A DNA stretch of 9,657 nt from CAIRYW01 sp041665985 (GCA_041665985.1 JBAYHV010000028.1:1-9657), one strand, 5' to 3'. Shown: positions 1 through 6,343, counted from the first letter of the stretch. Program-made: numbers and translations. Notes: generated from the sequence alone by a model not told the origin.

Positions 1-1428
1 AGAAATGAAGAAGGCTTTGGGTTGCACAAAAGCTCAATAGAAGAAATTGTGAAACAAGGAGTGAGTCTAATTATTACAGTTGATTGTGGAATTGGAGATG
101 TGGAGGAGGCAAAATTTGCAAAGACTCTTGGCGTAGATTTGATCATTACTGACCACCATGAGCCCACCACTCATCGCCTATCGGCTCAGAGCAAGGTGGG
201 CAGGCCCGACTTTGTCTTACCTGATGCTTTCGCAATTGTGAATCCAAAACTTGAGACCAAAAATAAAGTACAGTATCCGGAAAAAATGCTTTGTGGAGCA
301 GCTGTGGCATGGAAAGTAGTTTGCGCAATTATTTCAAAGAAAGAATTTGAAATTCCAGTTGGATTTGAGAAGTGGATAATGGATGTTGTAGGAATTGCTA
401 CTCTTTCTGACATGGTTCCTTTGCTCGGAGAAAATAGAGTGATCGCAAAATATGGAATGTTAGTTTTGAAAAAAAGCAAAAGATCAGGAATACAAAAATT
501 ACTTAGAACTTTAAAAATTGAAATTAAAAATCTGACCGAAGATGATATTGGTTTTATGATAACTCCGCGAATAAATGCCGCCTCGAGAATGGGAAAATCT
601 ATTGATGCCTTCAAACTTCTTACAACTGACTCTGAAGATGATGCAAAAGAAGTTGTCCTAGAACTTGAAAAAATAAATAATGAAAGAAAAATAATTAGCG
701 CTCATCTTTCTAAGGAGGTAAAAAAAATGATGGAAGAAAAATATTCTCCACATTTTACAAATAAAGTTATTACCCTCGGAAGTCCGCATTGGAAACCTTC
801 GATCCTAGGAATTGTTGCTGGAAATATTGTTGAGAAAGAAAACAAGCCAGTTTTTCTTTGGGGAAAAGAAGAGGGGACAGAAAATATAAAAGGTTCATGT
901 AGAGCGCCTGAAGGAGTGAGTATTAAAAAAATAATGGATGAAGTAGCTCCCGGAATAATTATAAATTTTGGAGGTCATCATATGGCCGGAGGTTTTTCTC
1001 TTTCAAACGAAACTGTCCATTTGTTTGAGGATGAAATTGAAAAAGCTTTTGAAAGATCTTCAAGTGAATTAAAAGAAATTCCTGTAACTTTTGTTGATAG
1101 AGATATCGATGTGGAGCAAGTAGATCTAAAATTAATAAATGAAATAGAAAAACTTTCTCCTTTTGGTATGGCAAATGAAAAACCTTTATTTATTTTAAGC
1201 GGAGGAGTTTTTGAAAAAGTAGATTTTTTTGGCAAAGAAAAAAAACACATAAAAATTACTTTGAAAGGAAAGAGTGGAAAAACAATTGAAGCAATTTCTT
1301 TTTTTACTTCAGAAGATCTTATTGCAAAAGCAGAGCAGGGAAAAAAATTAAGAGTGGTGGGAAATGTTGAGAAATCGTTTTTCGGGTATCCAAAGGCGCG
1401 AATCAGAATTATTGATATTTTAGATTAG
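1..1428 (+). CDS. recJ: Single-stranded-DNA-specific exonuclease RecJ, 5' end outside the window
   Basis: RecJ degrades single-stranded DNA 5' to 3' in recombination and base-excision or mismatch repair; it is a cytoplasmic metal-dependent DHH-family phosphoesterase. The frame is open from base 1 and begins inside the gene with RNEEGFGL, matching the family's R..EGYGL motif, so the TTG at 22 is not the start. Visible in order, in residues of this fragment: TVDCGI (26-31), DHH (51-53), IATLSDMVPLLGENR, then a DHHA1 domain with GSPHWKPSILGIVAGN and GGHHMAGG (324-331), and a C-terminal OB-type part with LSPFGMANEKP. RecJ is usually about 560-580 residues; 475 are here, so roughly 90 N-terminal residues are missing. 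An unusual GC-rich stretch follows DHH (separate entry). The TAG stop lies at 1426-1428. No T-tract terminator follows directly. Confidence 0.95.
   Translation, partial: RNEEGFGLHKSSIEEIVKQGVSLIITVDCGIGDVEEAKFAKTLGVDLIITDHHEPTTHRLSAQSKVGRPDFVLPDAFAIVNPKLETKNKVQYPEKMLCGAAVAWKVVCAIISKKEFEIPVGFEKWIMDVVGIATLSDMVPLLGENRVIAKYGMLVLKKSKRSGIQKLLRTLKIEIKNLTEDDIGFMITPRINAASRMGKSIDAFKLLTTDSEDDAKEVVLELEKINNERKIISAHLSKEVKKMMEEKYSPHFTNKVITLGSPHWKPSILGIVAGNIVEKENKPVFLWGKEEGTENIKGSCRAPEGVSIKKIMDEVAPGIIINFGGHHMAGGFSLSNETVHLFEDEIEKAFERSSSELKEIPVTFVDRDIDVEQVDLKLINEIEKLSPFGMANEKPLFILSGGVFEKVDFFGKEKKHIKITLKGKSGKTIEAISFFTSEDLIAKAEQGKKLRVVGNVEKSFFGYPKARIRIIDILD
161..210. repeat. GC-rich palindromic in-frame insert within recJ
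   Basis: I count 33 G or C in these 50 bases, against 16 of 60 at 661-720 in the same gene. GCCCACC at 162-168 pairs with GGTGGGC at 195-201 across a 26-nt loop. The insert adds about 14 residues (THRLSAQSKVGRPDF and neighbours) between DHHEP and LPDAFAIVNPK, where other RecJ proteins have a short linker. The reading frame is kept. Seen: composition, inverted repeat, extra length. Inferred: insertion of a short palindromic element into the gene. Confidence 0.55.
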
Positions 1429-1439
1429 CTCGTAGTTTG

Positions 1440-1589
1440 ACCGGGTAGTGAATTTTGGCATTATTTTCTCGCAAGATATTTTTCAATATTTTTATTTTAC
1501 AAATAATTTTTAATAAAAAGATATTTTCTTTAAACCATTATTTGGTCAGCTCGTAAATAAATTGCGATGCCAAAATCTACTATCCCGGT
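1440..1589. repeat. 150-bp AT-rich spacer element bounded by 22/23-bp imperfect inverted repeats
   Basis: The left arm is 1440-1461 and the right arm 1567-1589. With one gap, the right arm's reverse complement matches the left arm at 20 of 22 positions; both begin ACCGGG and end ATTTTGGCAT. The 105 bases between are very AT-rich and hold no ORF. AGCTCGTA occurs as a direct repeat at 1427-1434 and 1548-1555. The shape suits a MITE-like element with terminal inverted repeats, two opposed copies of a binding site, or a long RNA hairpin. No clear target-site duplication was found. Confidence 0.5.
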
Positions 1590-1616
1590 TGACATATCTC
1601 ACTCCAGGAACATACT
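1589..1616 (+). promoter_or_regulatory. Candidate promoter for the gene at 1638
   Basis: A perfect -35 hexamer TTGACA (1589-1594) stands 16 bp before CATACT (1611-1616), which matches four of six bases of the -10 consensus. The predicted transcription start would be near 1623, placing the Shine-Dalgarno sequence almost at the 5' end. The -35 abuts the right arm of the inverted repeat. Confidence 0.4.
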
Positions 1617-1622
1617 TTCTTC

Positions 1623-1628
1623 AGGAGG
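1623..1628 (+). promoter_or_regulatory. Canonical Shine-Dalgarno AGGAGG
   Basis: AGGAGG lies 9 nt before the ATG at 1638. It is the only full Shine-Dalgarno match found before any gene of the window. It fixes the start of the 1638 gene and contrasts with the A-rich leaders of its neighbours. Confidence 0.7.
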
Positions 1629-1637
1629 AACAAAATT

Positions 1638-2060
1638 ATGACAGATGATCTCGATGCTTTTTCGCACATGTCTTTTACTGATCAACTTCCATCTGTTCTC
1701 GACGAGGATCTTCCGTGTGCTTTAGATGATCTACTTTTTAGTCACACAGAAATCCCAGAGGAAGAGAAAAGAAAACTGAGGAAGATCTCAAAGGTAACGG
1801 ATGTGGTCTTGATTCGGTTGCTGAAGTCGTTTCAGTTGTTACGCGATAATTTGAAGGTCAGTCAGGATCTTTGCGAGGAAGGAACTAATCCAAGCAAGAT
1901 GAAGCTCAATCTTATAAGAGGTCTGATGCTTTTGAGGCTTATTGAATTGCTTCCTGAGGAAGAGGAAACTTTTTTTAAAGGAGATTATCACTTTGAGATG
2001 AGTGATGATTCAGTAACGATCTTTCAATCGCCACCGGTTGTCGCGACTCCGCCAAAGTAA
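1638..2060 (+). CDS. Small acidic, mostly helical protein of unknown function
   Basis: I do not recognise this 140-residue protein. The N-terminal third is acidic and starts MTDDLDAF. The middle has a charged helix (IPEEEKRKLRKISKVTD) followed by LIRLLKSFQLLRDNLK and LIRGLMLLRLIELLPEEEE, leucine-rich amphipathic stretches that suggest a helical bundle. The C-terminus ends PPVVATPPK. There is no signal peptide, membrane segment or cysteine pair. The start is supported by AGGAGG at 9 nt. Composition differs from the neighbours: 25 of 60 bases are G or C at 1801-1860, against 16 of 60 in recJ at 661-720. The stop codon sits in the loop of its own terminator. It is a single-gene unit; coding status is likely, function unknown. 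Confidence 0.75.
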   Translation: MTDDLDAFSHMSFTDQLPSVLDEDLPCALDDLLFSHTEIPEEEKRKLRKISKVTDVVLIRLLKSFQLLRDNLKVSQDLCEEGTNPSKMKLNLIRGLMLLRLIELLPEEEETFFKGDYHFEMSDDSVTIFQSPPVVATPPK

Positions 2061-2079
2061 TTTAGGCGGATTTTTTTTT
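2048..2079 (+). terminator. Rho-independent terminator of the 1638 gene
   Basis: TCCGCC (2048-2053) pairs with GGCGGA (2065-2070) and is followed by nine T (2071-2079). The stem overlaps the last codons and the stop of the gene. Confidence 0.85.
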
Positions 2080-2085
2080 ATGTAA

Positions 2086-2091
2086 TATAAT
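2086..2091 (+). promoter_or_regulatory. -10 box of a likely leaderless rnhA transcript
   Basis: A perfect TATAAT ends 6 nt before the ATG at 2098, so transcription should begin at or next to the start codon. No good -35 is visible, because the expected place is taken by the preceding terminator stem. No Shine-Dalgarno sequence is possible. Leaderless initiation is inferred from spacing alone. Confidence 0.6.
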
Positions 2092-2097
2092 TTGCCT

Positions 2098-2856
2098 ATG
2101 GAAAAAATAATTATTTTCAGTGACGGTTCATCTAGGGGAAATCCTGGCCCGGGCGGATGGTCAGCCATTTTAATTTTTCCAGAAAAAAATCAAAATGAGT
2201 TAGGAGATAAGAGTCAGGAATTAAAAGTGAAAGAAATCGGAGGAAGAGAAGAAAACACAACTAACAACCGAATGGAGTTGACCGGAGCAATTCAGGCATT
2301 TTCTTTTCTCAAAACTCAAAACTCATTACTCACTGCTCCTGTTGTTCTTTACTCAGATTCAAGCTATGTAGTTAAAGGAATAACTTCTTGGATCAAAGGA
2401 TGGAAGGCAAATGATTGGATGACAAAGGATAAAAAAGAGGTTTCAAATAAAGATCTATGGCAGATGTTGGATGAGGTTTCACAAGGTTTTAAAGTTCATT
2501 GGAATGTGATCTCAGGACATGTTGGCATAGCTGGTAACGAAAGATGTGATGAAATTGCAACTGATTATGCTACTGGTGAAACACCAGATCTTTTTATGGG
2601 ATCATTGCAAGATTATAAAATTTCAATTCTAGATCTAAAATCAGATCAAGAAAAAGTTGAAATAAAAAAGAACAAAACAAAAAATTCTGGTAAGGCTTAT
2701 TCTTATATTAGTAAGGTTGATGGAGAAATAAAAATTCATCAAACATGGAAGGAGTGCGAGGATAGAGTAAAAGGAAAATCAAATGTAAGATTTAAAAAAA
2801 GTTTATCTAAGATCGATGAAGAAAAAATTGTGGAAGAGTTTACAAAGGGTAAATAA
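2098..2856 (+). CDS. rnhA: Ribonuclease HI with C-terminal hybrid-binding-like domain
   Basis: RNase HI cuts the RNA strand of RNA-DNA hybrids, removing R-loops and primer remnants in the cytoplasm. Counting from the ATG at 2098, the catalytic set is complete: D9 in FSDGSSRGNPGPGGW, E60 in NNRMEL, D87 in YSDSSYV and D151 in GNERCDEIA, with the assisting H141 in SGHVG. About ten extra residues lie between the first strands (29-50). Residues 200-248 resemble the viroplasmin/hybrid-binding domain that in other proteins precedes RNase HI: W217, C220, the VKG turn and RFKKS near 230-236. Here it is C-terminal after a lysine-rich linker. An upstream TTG at 2092 is in frame, but the -10 box ends at 2091, so ATG 2098 is preferred. 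Total 252 residues, against about 155 for E. coli RNase HI. Confidence 0.9.
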   Translation: MEKIIIFSDGSSRGNPGPGGWSAILIFPEKNQNELGDKSQELKVKEIGGREENTTNNRMELTGAIQAFSFLKTQNSLLTAPVVLYSDSSYVVKGITSWIKGWKANDWMTKDKKEVSNKDLWQMLDEVSQGFKVHWNVISGHVGIAGNERCDEIATDYATGETPDLFMGSLQDYKISILDLKSDQEKVEIKKNKTKNSGKAYSYISKVDGEIKIHQTWKECEDRVKGKSNVRFKKSLSKIDEEKIVEEFTKGK

Positions 2857-2862
2857 CTTTTT

Positions 2863-2935
2863 TGTCATTCCCTTGAAAAAAGGAATCCAGTTTTAATTTA
2901 AAATATTCTGGATTTCCGCCTTCGCGGGAATGACA
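2863..2935. repeat. Palindromic interspersed element (GTCATTCCC...GGAATCCAG type)
   Basis: The left arm 2863-2890 begins TGTCATTCCC and ends GGAATCCAG; the right arm 2908-2935 is its imperfect inverse, beginning CTGGATTTCC and ending GGGAATGACA. A 17-bp AT-rich centre separates them. Each arm is also a small hairpin (CCGCCTTCGCGGG in the right arm). Repeats of this sequence type are scattered through many bacterial genomes, including candidate-phyla genomes. It fills most of the rnhA-comEC spacer and could act as a transcription stop. Confidence 0.75.
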
Positions 2936-2974
2936 TAAAGACAATTTTTAATAAATAAAAATTTTCTAGGGTAT

Positions 2975-4477
2975 ATGATCGGAAAAATAGTTTGTTATTT
3001 TCTTTCTGGATGTTTATTAGGAGTACTTATTACTTCCTTAAATTTAATCCCAAAATATTTTGGAATGTTCTTTTTAATTATCTCGATAGCTTTTTTATTT
3101 AGTGGATTTTTACTCAACAAAAATTCTAAAGAAAAACAAATACTTTTGTTTGTGCTTGGTAGTTTATTTTTTGGAATTTTTATAGGAGGAGCAAGATTCT
3201 ACGAAAAAGAAAATGAATTTTCAAGGTCAGAATTAAATAGATTTAGTGGTAAGAAAATAATTCTTAATGGTTATCAGAAACGAGAATTAAGTTCTACTGG
3301 TGATAATAAAAGATCCATATTCAAAACAAATTTTCTTGTCTCAGATTCAGGAGCAGAAAAAATAAATTATGGTTCAAATATTTTGCTTATACTGCCAGCA
3401 GATTTCGAATATTCTTATGGAGAAAGTTTAGAAATTCGAGGGAGTTTAAAACCAATTAAAAACTTTGATGAGTCTTTTGATTATTCTTCATATGAAAAAA
3501 AAGACGGGGTGCTTTATGAAATTTATTATCCTCAAATAATTTCCAATGGAGGATTTGTTGGAAATATTTTTTTACAAAAAGTTTTTTATGTCAAAGATTA
3601 TTTTGAAGAAAATATTGTAAAGTTTTTTTCGGAACCGTATTCCTCGCTTCTTTCAGGTATGGTAATTGCAGGAAAAGGGAATCTTACAAAAAGTTTGCAA
3701 GATTCTTTTTTGCATTCTGGAATTGTACATATCGTAGTTCTCTCTGGTTATAATATCGCACTCATTGTTTCTTTTGCGTCACTACTTTTTTCTAGAGTTC
3801 ATATTAGAAGAAGAATTTTTATTATATTTTTTCTTTTAATAATTTTTATTTTAATGGCAGGTCTTTCAGCTTCTGTTGTTCGAGCGGCTATTGCTGCAGT
3901 AATAGGACTTTCAGGAAAAATCTTTGGAAGAAAAATTCGACAAAATAGAGCATTGCTTCTCGGCGCTACTTTAATGGTTCTGTGGAATCCTTATATATTA
4001 GTTTTTGATCCATCTTTTGCTTTAACTTTTCTTGCTACTTTTGCGATCATAAATGTTTCACCGGTAGTTGAAGAAAAATTAATTAAAGTGACAGAAAGGT
4101 TTGGCGTACGAGAAATCTTGGCACAAACAATTTCTGCAGAAATTTTAGTGACCCCGTATATTCTTTATCAGATGGGAAATTTTTCTGTCTTTGCTCCTGT
4201 TACAAATATTTTGGTTTTGCCAGTTGTGCCATTTATTACTATTGGAGGAATTATTTTAGGAGCTTTTGGATTTTTGGGATATCTACTTTATCCATTAATT
4301 TTGAGTTTGCAGTTTGCTCTTGCTTGGGTCGTGTTTGTAGCAGAGAGCATAAATAAAATTCCTGGAAGTTTTATTTATCTAACAAATTTTTCAATTTTCT
4401 TGTGTCTTTCGATATATTTTATAGAGCTATTTTTATATTTTGTTTTAAAGAAAAAAGCTAAATCTTTAAGTGCTTGA
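2975..4477 (+). CDS. comEC: ComEC/Rec2-family DNA uptake channel, short form
   Basis: ComEC forms the inner-membrane channel that carries one DNA strand into the cytoplasm during natural transformation. The 500-residue protein starts with three membrane segments (about 3-25, 27-47, 54-74). A soluble OB-like part of about 120 residues follows. The competence domain begins near 222 with SLLSGMVIAGKG and has the family signature HSGIVHIVVLSGYNIALI, corresponding to tGl.HllaiSGlH. It continues with many hydrophobic helices (LSASVVRAAIAAVIGL, FDPSFALTFLATFAI, ILVTPYILYQMGNFSVFAPVTN) to the end. The C-terminal metallo-beta-lactamase domain found in many ComEC proteins is absent; the gene ends with a hydrophobic helix and a short basic tail. 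ATG 2975 is the first ATG after the palindromic element and precedes the first membrane helix directly. Confidence 0.92.
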   Translation: MIGKIVCYFLSGCLLGVLITSLNLIPKYFGMFFLIISIAFLFSGFLLNKNSKEKQILLFVLGSLFFGIFIGGARFYEKENEFSRSELNRFSGKKIILNGYQKRELSSTGDNKRSIFKTNFLVSDSGAEKINYGSNILLILPADFEYSYGESLEIRGSLKPIKNFDESFDYSSYEKKDGVLYEIYYPQIISNGGFVGNIFLQKVFYVKDYFEENIVKFFSEPYSSLLSGMVIAGKGNLTKSLQDSFLHSGIVHIVVLSGYNIALIVSFASLLFSRVHIRRRIFIIFFLLIIFILMAGLSASVVRAAIAAVIGLSGKIFGRKIRQNRALLLGATLMVLWNPYILVFDPSFALTFLATFAIINVSPVVEEKLIKVTERFGVREILAQTISAEILVTPYILYQMGNFSVFAPVTNILVLPVVPFITIGGIILGAFGFLGYLLYPLILSLQFALAWVVFVAESINKIPGSFIYLTNFSIFLCLSIYFIELFLYFVLKKKAKSLSA

Positions 4478-4500
4478 AATATTTTTGGTAAGAAGTATCA

Positions 4501-4554
4501 TTGAAACTAACAAGGTCTTTGTCATAGATTGCTTTCCTAAGCAGTCCAAAGATC
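4501..4554 (+). promoter_or_regulatory. Structured leader and possible promoter before the 4573 gene
   Basis: The comEC-4573 spacer holds TTGAAA at 4501-4506 as a possible -35. GGTCTTTG (4514-4521) can pair with CAAAGATC (4547-4554) as eight base pairs with one G-U. Inside is a small hairpin, GCTT/AAGC (4531-4542). No Shine-Dalgarno sequence precedes the ATG at 4573. The pairing is seen; a regulatory role is inferred. Confidence 0.3.
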
Positions 4555-4572
4555 TAGTCAACTCTTATTTAT

Positions 4573-4953
4573 ATGAGCCCAGAAAGTCCTGCGGTTGGAC
4601 GAGTACGTTTCTACAACAGAAACGAGCAATACGGTGAAATTTTACCAACAAAGGGAGGGTCTCCAATTCCTTTTACTATCGAGGACTTTGTGATGGTTCG
4701 TTCTGTAGAAGGGAAACCTTTTCTCTCTCCAGAGCAACGGTCTAGTCCGAGAATTCATCCTGAACTTCGTGTTGCTTTTTGCGTTTTTGGTGTCAATGGA
4801 GATACTGAACTTCGCATTGCGCCGTTCAACGTCTGGAAAGCCTGCGGAGGAAAAGGATCGATGGATCGTAAGATCAGAGGATCTTTGGTTCGGTCCCAAA
4901 AAAACCGAACAGAACGACGTTCTCAGAACAAATCTCTTAAGCGATTTTATTGA
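4573..4953 (+). CDS. Small basic protein with cold-shock-like N-terminal domain
   Basis: Residues 9-45 read like a diverged cold-shock (CSD/OB) fold. GRVRFYN matches GtVKwFN, EQYGEI (18-23) occupies the RNP1 site usually KGFGFI, and IPFTIEDF stands where VFVHFSAI is found. Later, LRVAFCVFGVNGDTELRIAPF resembles the closing strands. RNP1 lacks the second aromatic residue (E at 22), so nucleic-acid binding may be altered. A basic tail (residues 94-126, rich in R, K and S) has no counterpart in CspA. The total is 126 residues, against about 70 for a free cold-shock protein. DNA is GC-richer than comEC: 32 of 60 at 4801-4860. A terminator follows the stop within 5 nt. The assignment is from motif shape only and could be wrong. 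Confidence 0.6.
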   Translation: MSPESPAVGRVRFYNRNEQYGEILPTKGGSPIPFTIEDFVMVRSVEGKPFLSPEQRSSPRIHPELRVAFCVFGVNGDTELRIAPFNVWKACGGKGSMDRKIRGSLVRSQKNRTERRSQNKSLKRFY

Positions 4954-4957
4954 ACAA

Positions 4958-4986
4958 CCGCAGTTTTATACTGCGGATTTTTTTTG
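4958..4986 (+). terminator. Rho-independent terminator of the 4573 gene
   Basis: CCGCAGT (4958-4964) and ACTGCGG (4970-4976) form a perfect 7-bp stem with loop TTTAT, followed by nine T (4978-4986). Confidence 0.9.
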
Positions 4987-5066
4987 TAAAAAATATGAAA
5001 ATCATTCTTTCTATCAAAACTAATTCTAGATCTGTATTTTACGTTGATTTTACTACCTCAATTTGG

Positions 5067-5102
5067 TTTAGGGCGGTCTAAAACCTTTTAGACCGCCCTA
5101 AA
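5067..5102. terminator. Perfect 17-bp palindrome between converging genes, likely sod terminator
   Basis: The arms 5067-5083 and 5086-5102 are perfect inverse complements around CC, centred on GGGCGGTCTAAAA. It lies 10 bp after the sod stop on the minus strand. No T-run follows on that strand, so it is not a classical terminator; it may stop transcription bidirectionally or protect 3' ends. Confidence 0.6.
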
Positions 5103-5112
5103 TGGTTAAAAT

Positions 5113-5706
5113 TTATTTCTTTGCTTCGTCGAATCTTTTTTCTGCCACAGATTGATTTGTTGCTATTGTGTAGGCTTCGATATATTTCTTTTTATCTCCT
5201 GGAACATAGTCGAGCATGAAAGAATGTTCCCACATATCAATTCCGTAAATAAAATGTAGTCCGTTCAGCTGTCCAAGGTGTTGTTCGTCTACCCAAGCGT
5301 TTAATAGTCTGTCAGATTTTTTATCATAATAAAGAATTGCCCAGCCGATCCCTCGTGTTAGACAAAGTGCTTTAAATTTTTCAAACCAGATTTCTGTTGA
5401 ACCAAAATCTTTTTCAATCTGTTTTGTTAGTGCGCTATTCATATCTTGAGAAACGTGTCCGCCTTCAAGCTGTTCAAAATAATATTCATGGTTTCTCATA
5501 CCATTAAATTCAAAAGCGAAACGTCTTTGAATTTCAGAAATTGCATATGAGTTTTTATCTAACTCCTTTGAATATTCTTCGATCATTTCTAAAATTAAAT
5601 TTGAATTTTTTACATAACCGCTGTAAAGCTTTAAGTGCTCGTCAATTGTTTTTTGAGAAATTCCTTCAATTGATGGAATATTAAATTTTTGTTCTGTGAA
5701 TGACAT
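5113..5706 (-). CDS. sod: Fe/Mn-family superoxide dismutase
   Basis: The enzyme converts superoxide to hydrogen peroxide and oxygen. No signal peptide is visible, so it is probably cytoplasmic. The four metal ligands can be placed in the 197-residue protein: H24 (KTIDEHLKLYSGYV), H73 (GMRNHEYYFEQL), D157 and H161 (GIDMWEHSFMLDY). The spacing from H24 to the following YV is one residue shorter than in E. coli MnSOD. Gly69 lies four residues before H73, as in E. coli MnSOD, where FeSOD has its active-site Gln. The DEQHLGQL segment (140-147) is where a second-sphere Gln or His would come from, so Fe, Mn or cambialistic use cannot be decided by eye. It is a single gene with its own extended -10 promoter. 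Confidence 0.93.
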   Translation of the reverse strand: MSFTEQKFNIPSIEGISQKTIDEHLKLYSGYVKNSNLILEMIEEYSKELDKNSYAISEIQRRFAFEFNGMRNHEYYFEQLEGGHVSQDMNSALTKQIEKDFGSTEIWFEKFKALCLTRGIGWAILYYDKKSDRLLNAWVDEQHLGQLNGLHFIYGIDMWEHSFMLDYVPGDKKKYIEAYTIATNQSVAEKRFDEAKK

Positions 5707-5734
5707 ACTTTATTTTTTATCTTGTAACGAGTTA

Positions 5735-5743
5735 ATTATATCA
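5735..5743 (-). promoter_or_regulatory. Extended -10 promoter of sod
   Basis: On the minus strand TGATATAAT is a perfect extended -10 (TGnTATAAT); TATAAT spans 5740 down to 5735. The resulting leader is roughly 22 nt, A-rich, without a clear Shine-Dalgarno sequence. No good -35 stands at 17 bp. Confidence 0.65.
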
Positions 5744-5812
5744 AATTTGATGAGTAAAGTTTTAATCAAAATTATTATGAAAATTTAAGTATTTACATCT
5801 TTCTCGCCTAAT

Positions 5813-5840
5813 AAAAAAATACACTCTTTGAGAAGAGTGT
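5813..5840 (-). terminator. Rho-independent terminator of the 5859-6221 gene
   Basis: ACACTCTT/AAGAGTGT (5821-5840) makes an 8-bp stem with a 4-nt loop. On the minus strand it is followed by A and seven T (5819-5813). It lies 19 bp after the stop. Confidence 0.85.
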
Positions 5841-5858
5841 TTGACCGTTGGTCGGAAA

Positions 5859-6221
5859 CTAGGGATTGATTTTGATGGTGATCGAGATCTCTTCGGCAGA
5901 AGCCAGGCTGAAAGCCTCAAAACCGCTAGGAGTTTTGGCGCTTGAGCTTATGTCGATCATCAGGTCGCCGACCCCAAGTTTGAATCCTGCTCCACGCCCT
6001 GATTCTTGATTTTGACAACCAAGACTCAAGAGAGTGTTCACCCAAGGATTTTTCTTTTTGAAGTCACTCGAAATGAATGTCACGATTCGATCGAAGAGAT
6101 CGTTTCGTTCGATCATTTCTTGTAACAGCCCAATGCTCAGTTCCTGAGCCCTGACGCATTGAGGAGGTTTGATTCTTCCTGCTTGAATCAGGTGACTTTC
6201 ACCAATGAATAATGTAGCCAT
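5859..6221 (-). CDS. Small GC-rich gene, protein of unknown function
   Basis: I do not recognise this 120-residue protein. Its middle is probably helical (QELSIGLLQEMIERNDLFDRIVTFISSDF), and the C-terminal half is glycine/serine-rich with likely beta strands (GAGFKLGVGDLMIDISSS, AEEISITIKINP). The alternating ISITIKI end suggests an edge strand. There is one cysteine in each half and no signal peptide. Composition stands out: 32 of 60 bases are G or C at 5881-5940, against about a quarter in comEC. No Shine-Dalgarno sequence precedes the ATG at 6221. A hairpin in the upstream leader (CGGCTC 6237-6242 with GAGCCG 6258-6263) could regulate it. It is flanked on both sides by terminators, so it is transcribed alone. 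Confidence 0.65.
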   Translation of the reverse strand: MATLFIGESHLIQAGRIKPPQCVRAQELSIGLLQEMIERNDLFDRIVTFISSDFKKKNPWVNTLLSLGCQNQESGRGAGFKLGVGDLMIDISSSAKTPSGFEAFSLASAEEISITIKINP

Positions 6222-6236
6222 AATTTATTTGGTTTT

Positions 6237-6263
6237 CGGCTCAGTTTGTTGTTGAAAGAGCCG
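6237..6263 (-). promoter_or_regulatory. Leader hairpin before the 6221 start
   Basis: CGGCTC (6237-6242) pairs with GAGCCG (6258-6263) across a 15-nt loop, 16 nt upstream of the ATG on the minus strand. A TTGACT hexamer at 6299-6294 could be the -35, but no convincing -10 follows. Confidence 0.3.
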
Positions 6264-6306
6264 TTAGTAAAACATTACCTTTATTGATTTTAAAGTCAAT
6301 TAAAAC

Positions 6307-6340
6307 AAAAACCCCGTTCACCAAGGCGAACGGGGTTTTT
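6307..6340. terminator. Strong bidirectional terminator after rpmB
   Basis: AAAAACCCCGTTC (6307-6319) and GAACGGGGTTTTT (6328-6340) form a perfect 13-bp stem with an 8-nt loop. Its A and T flanks make it a terminator in both directions. On the minus strand it closes rpmB and isolates the next gene. Confidence 0.9.
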
Positions 6341-6343
6341 GTT

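Noticed and set aside
186..614. 142-codon minus-strand frame opposite recJ
   Set aside because: It lies wholly antisense to a clearly conserved RecJ region; the composition mirrors the sense codons and no start signal is present. The antisense frame at 978-1250 was rejected for the same reason.
4769..5023. 84-codon frame overlapping the 4573 gene
   Set aside because: It runs through the 4958-4986 terminator and conflicts with the cold-shock-like frame.
1638..6221. GATC enrichment in the small GC-rich genes as a methylation or regulatory signal
   Set aside because: By eye, GATC occurs about once per 60-95 bp there, but rnhA is similar at about once per 95 bp, so the contrast is not specific.
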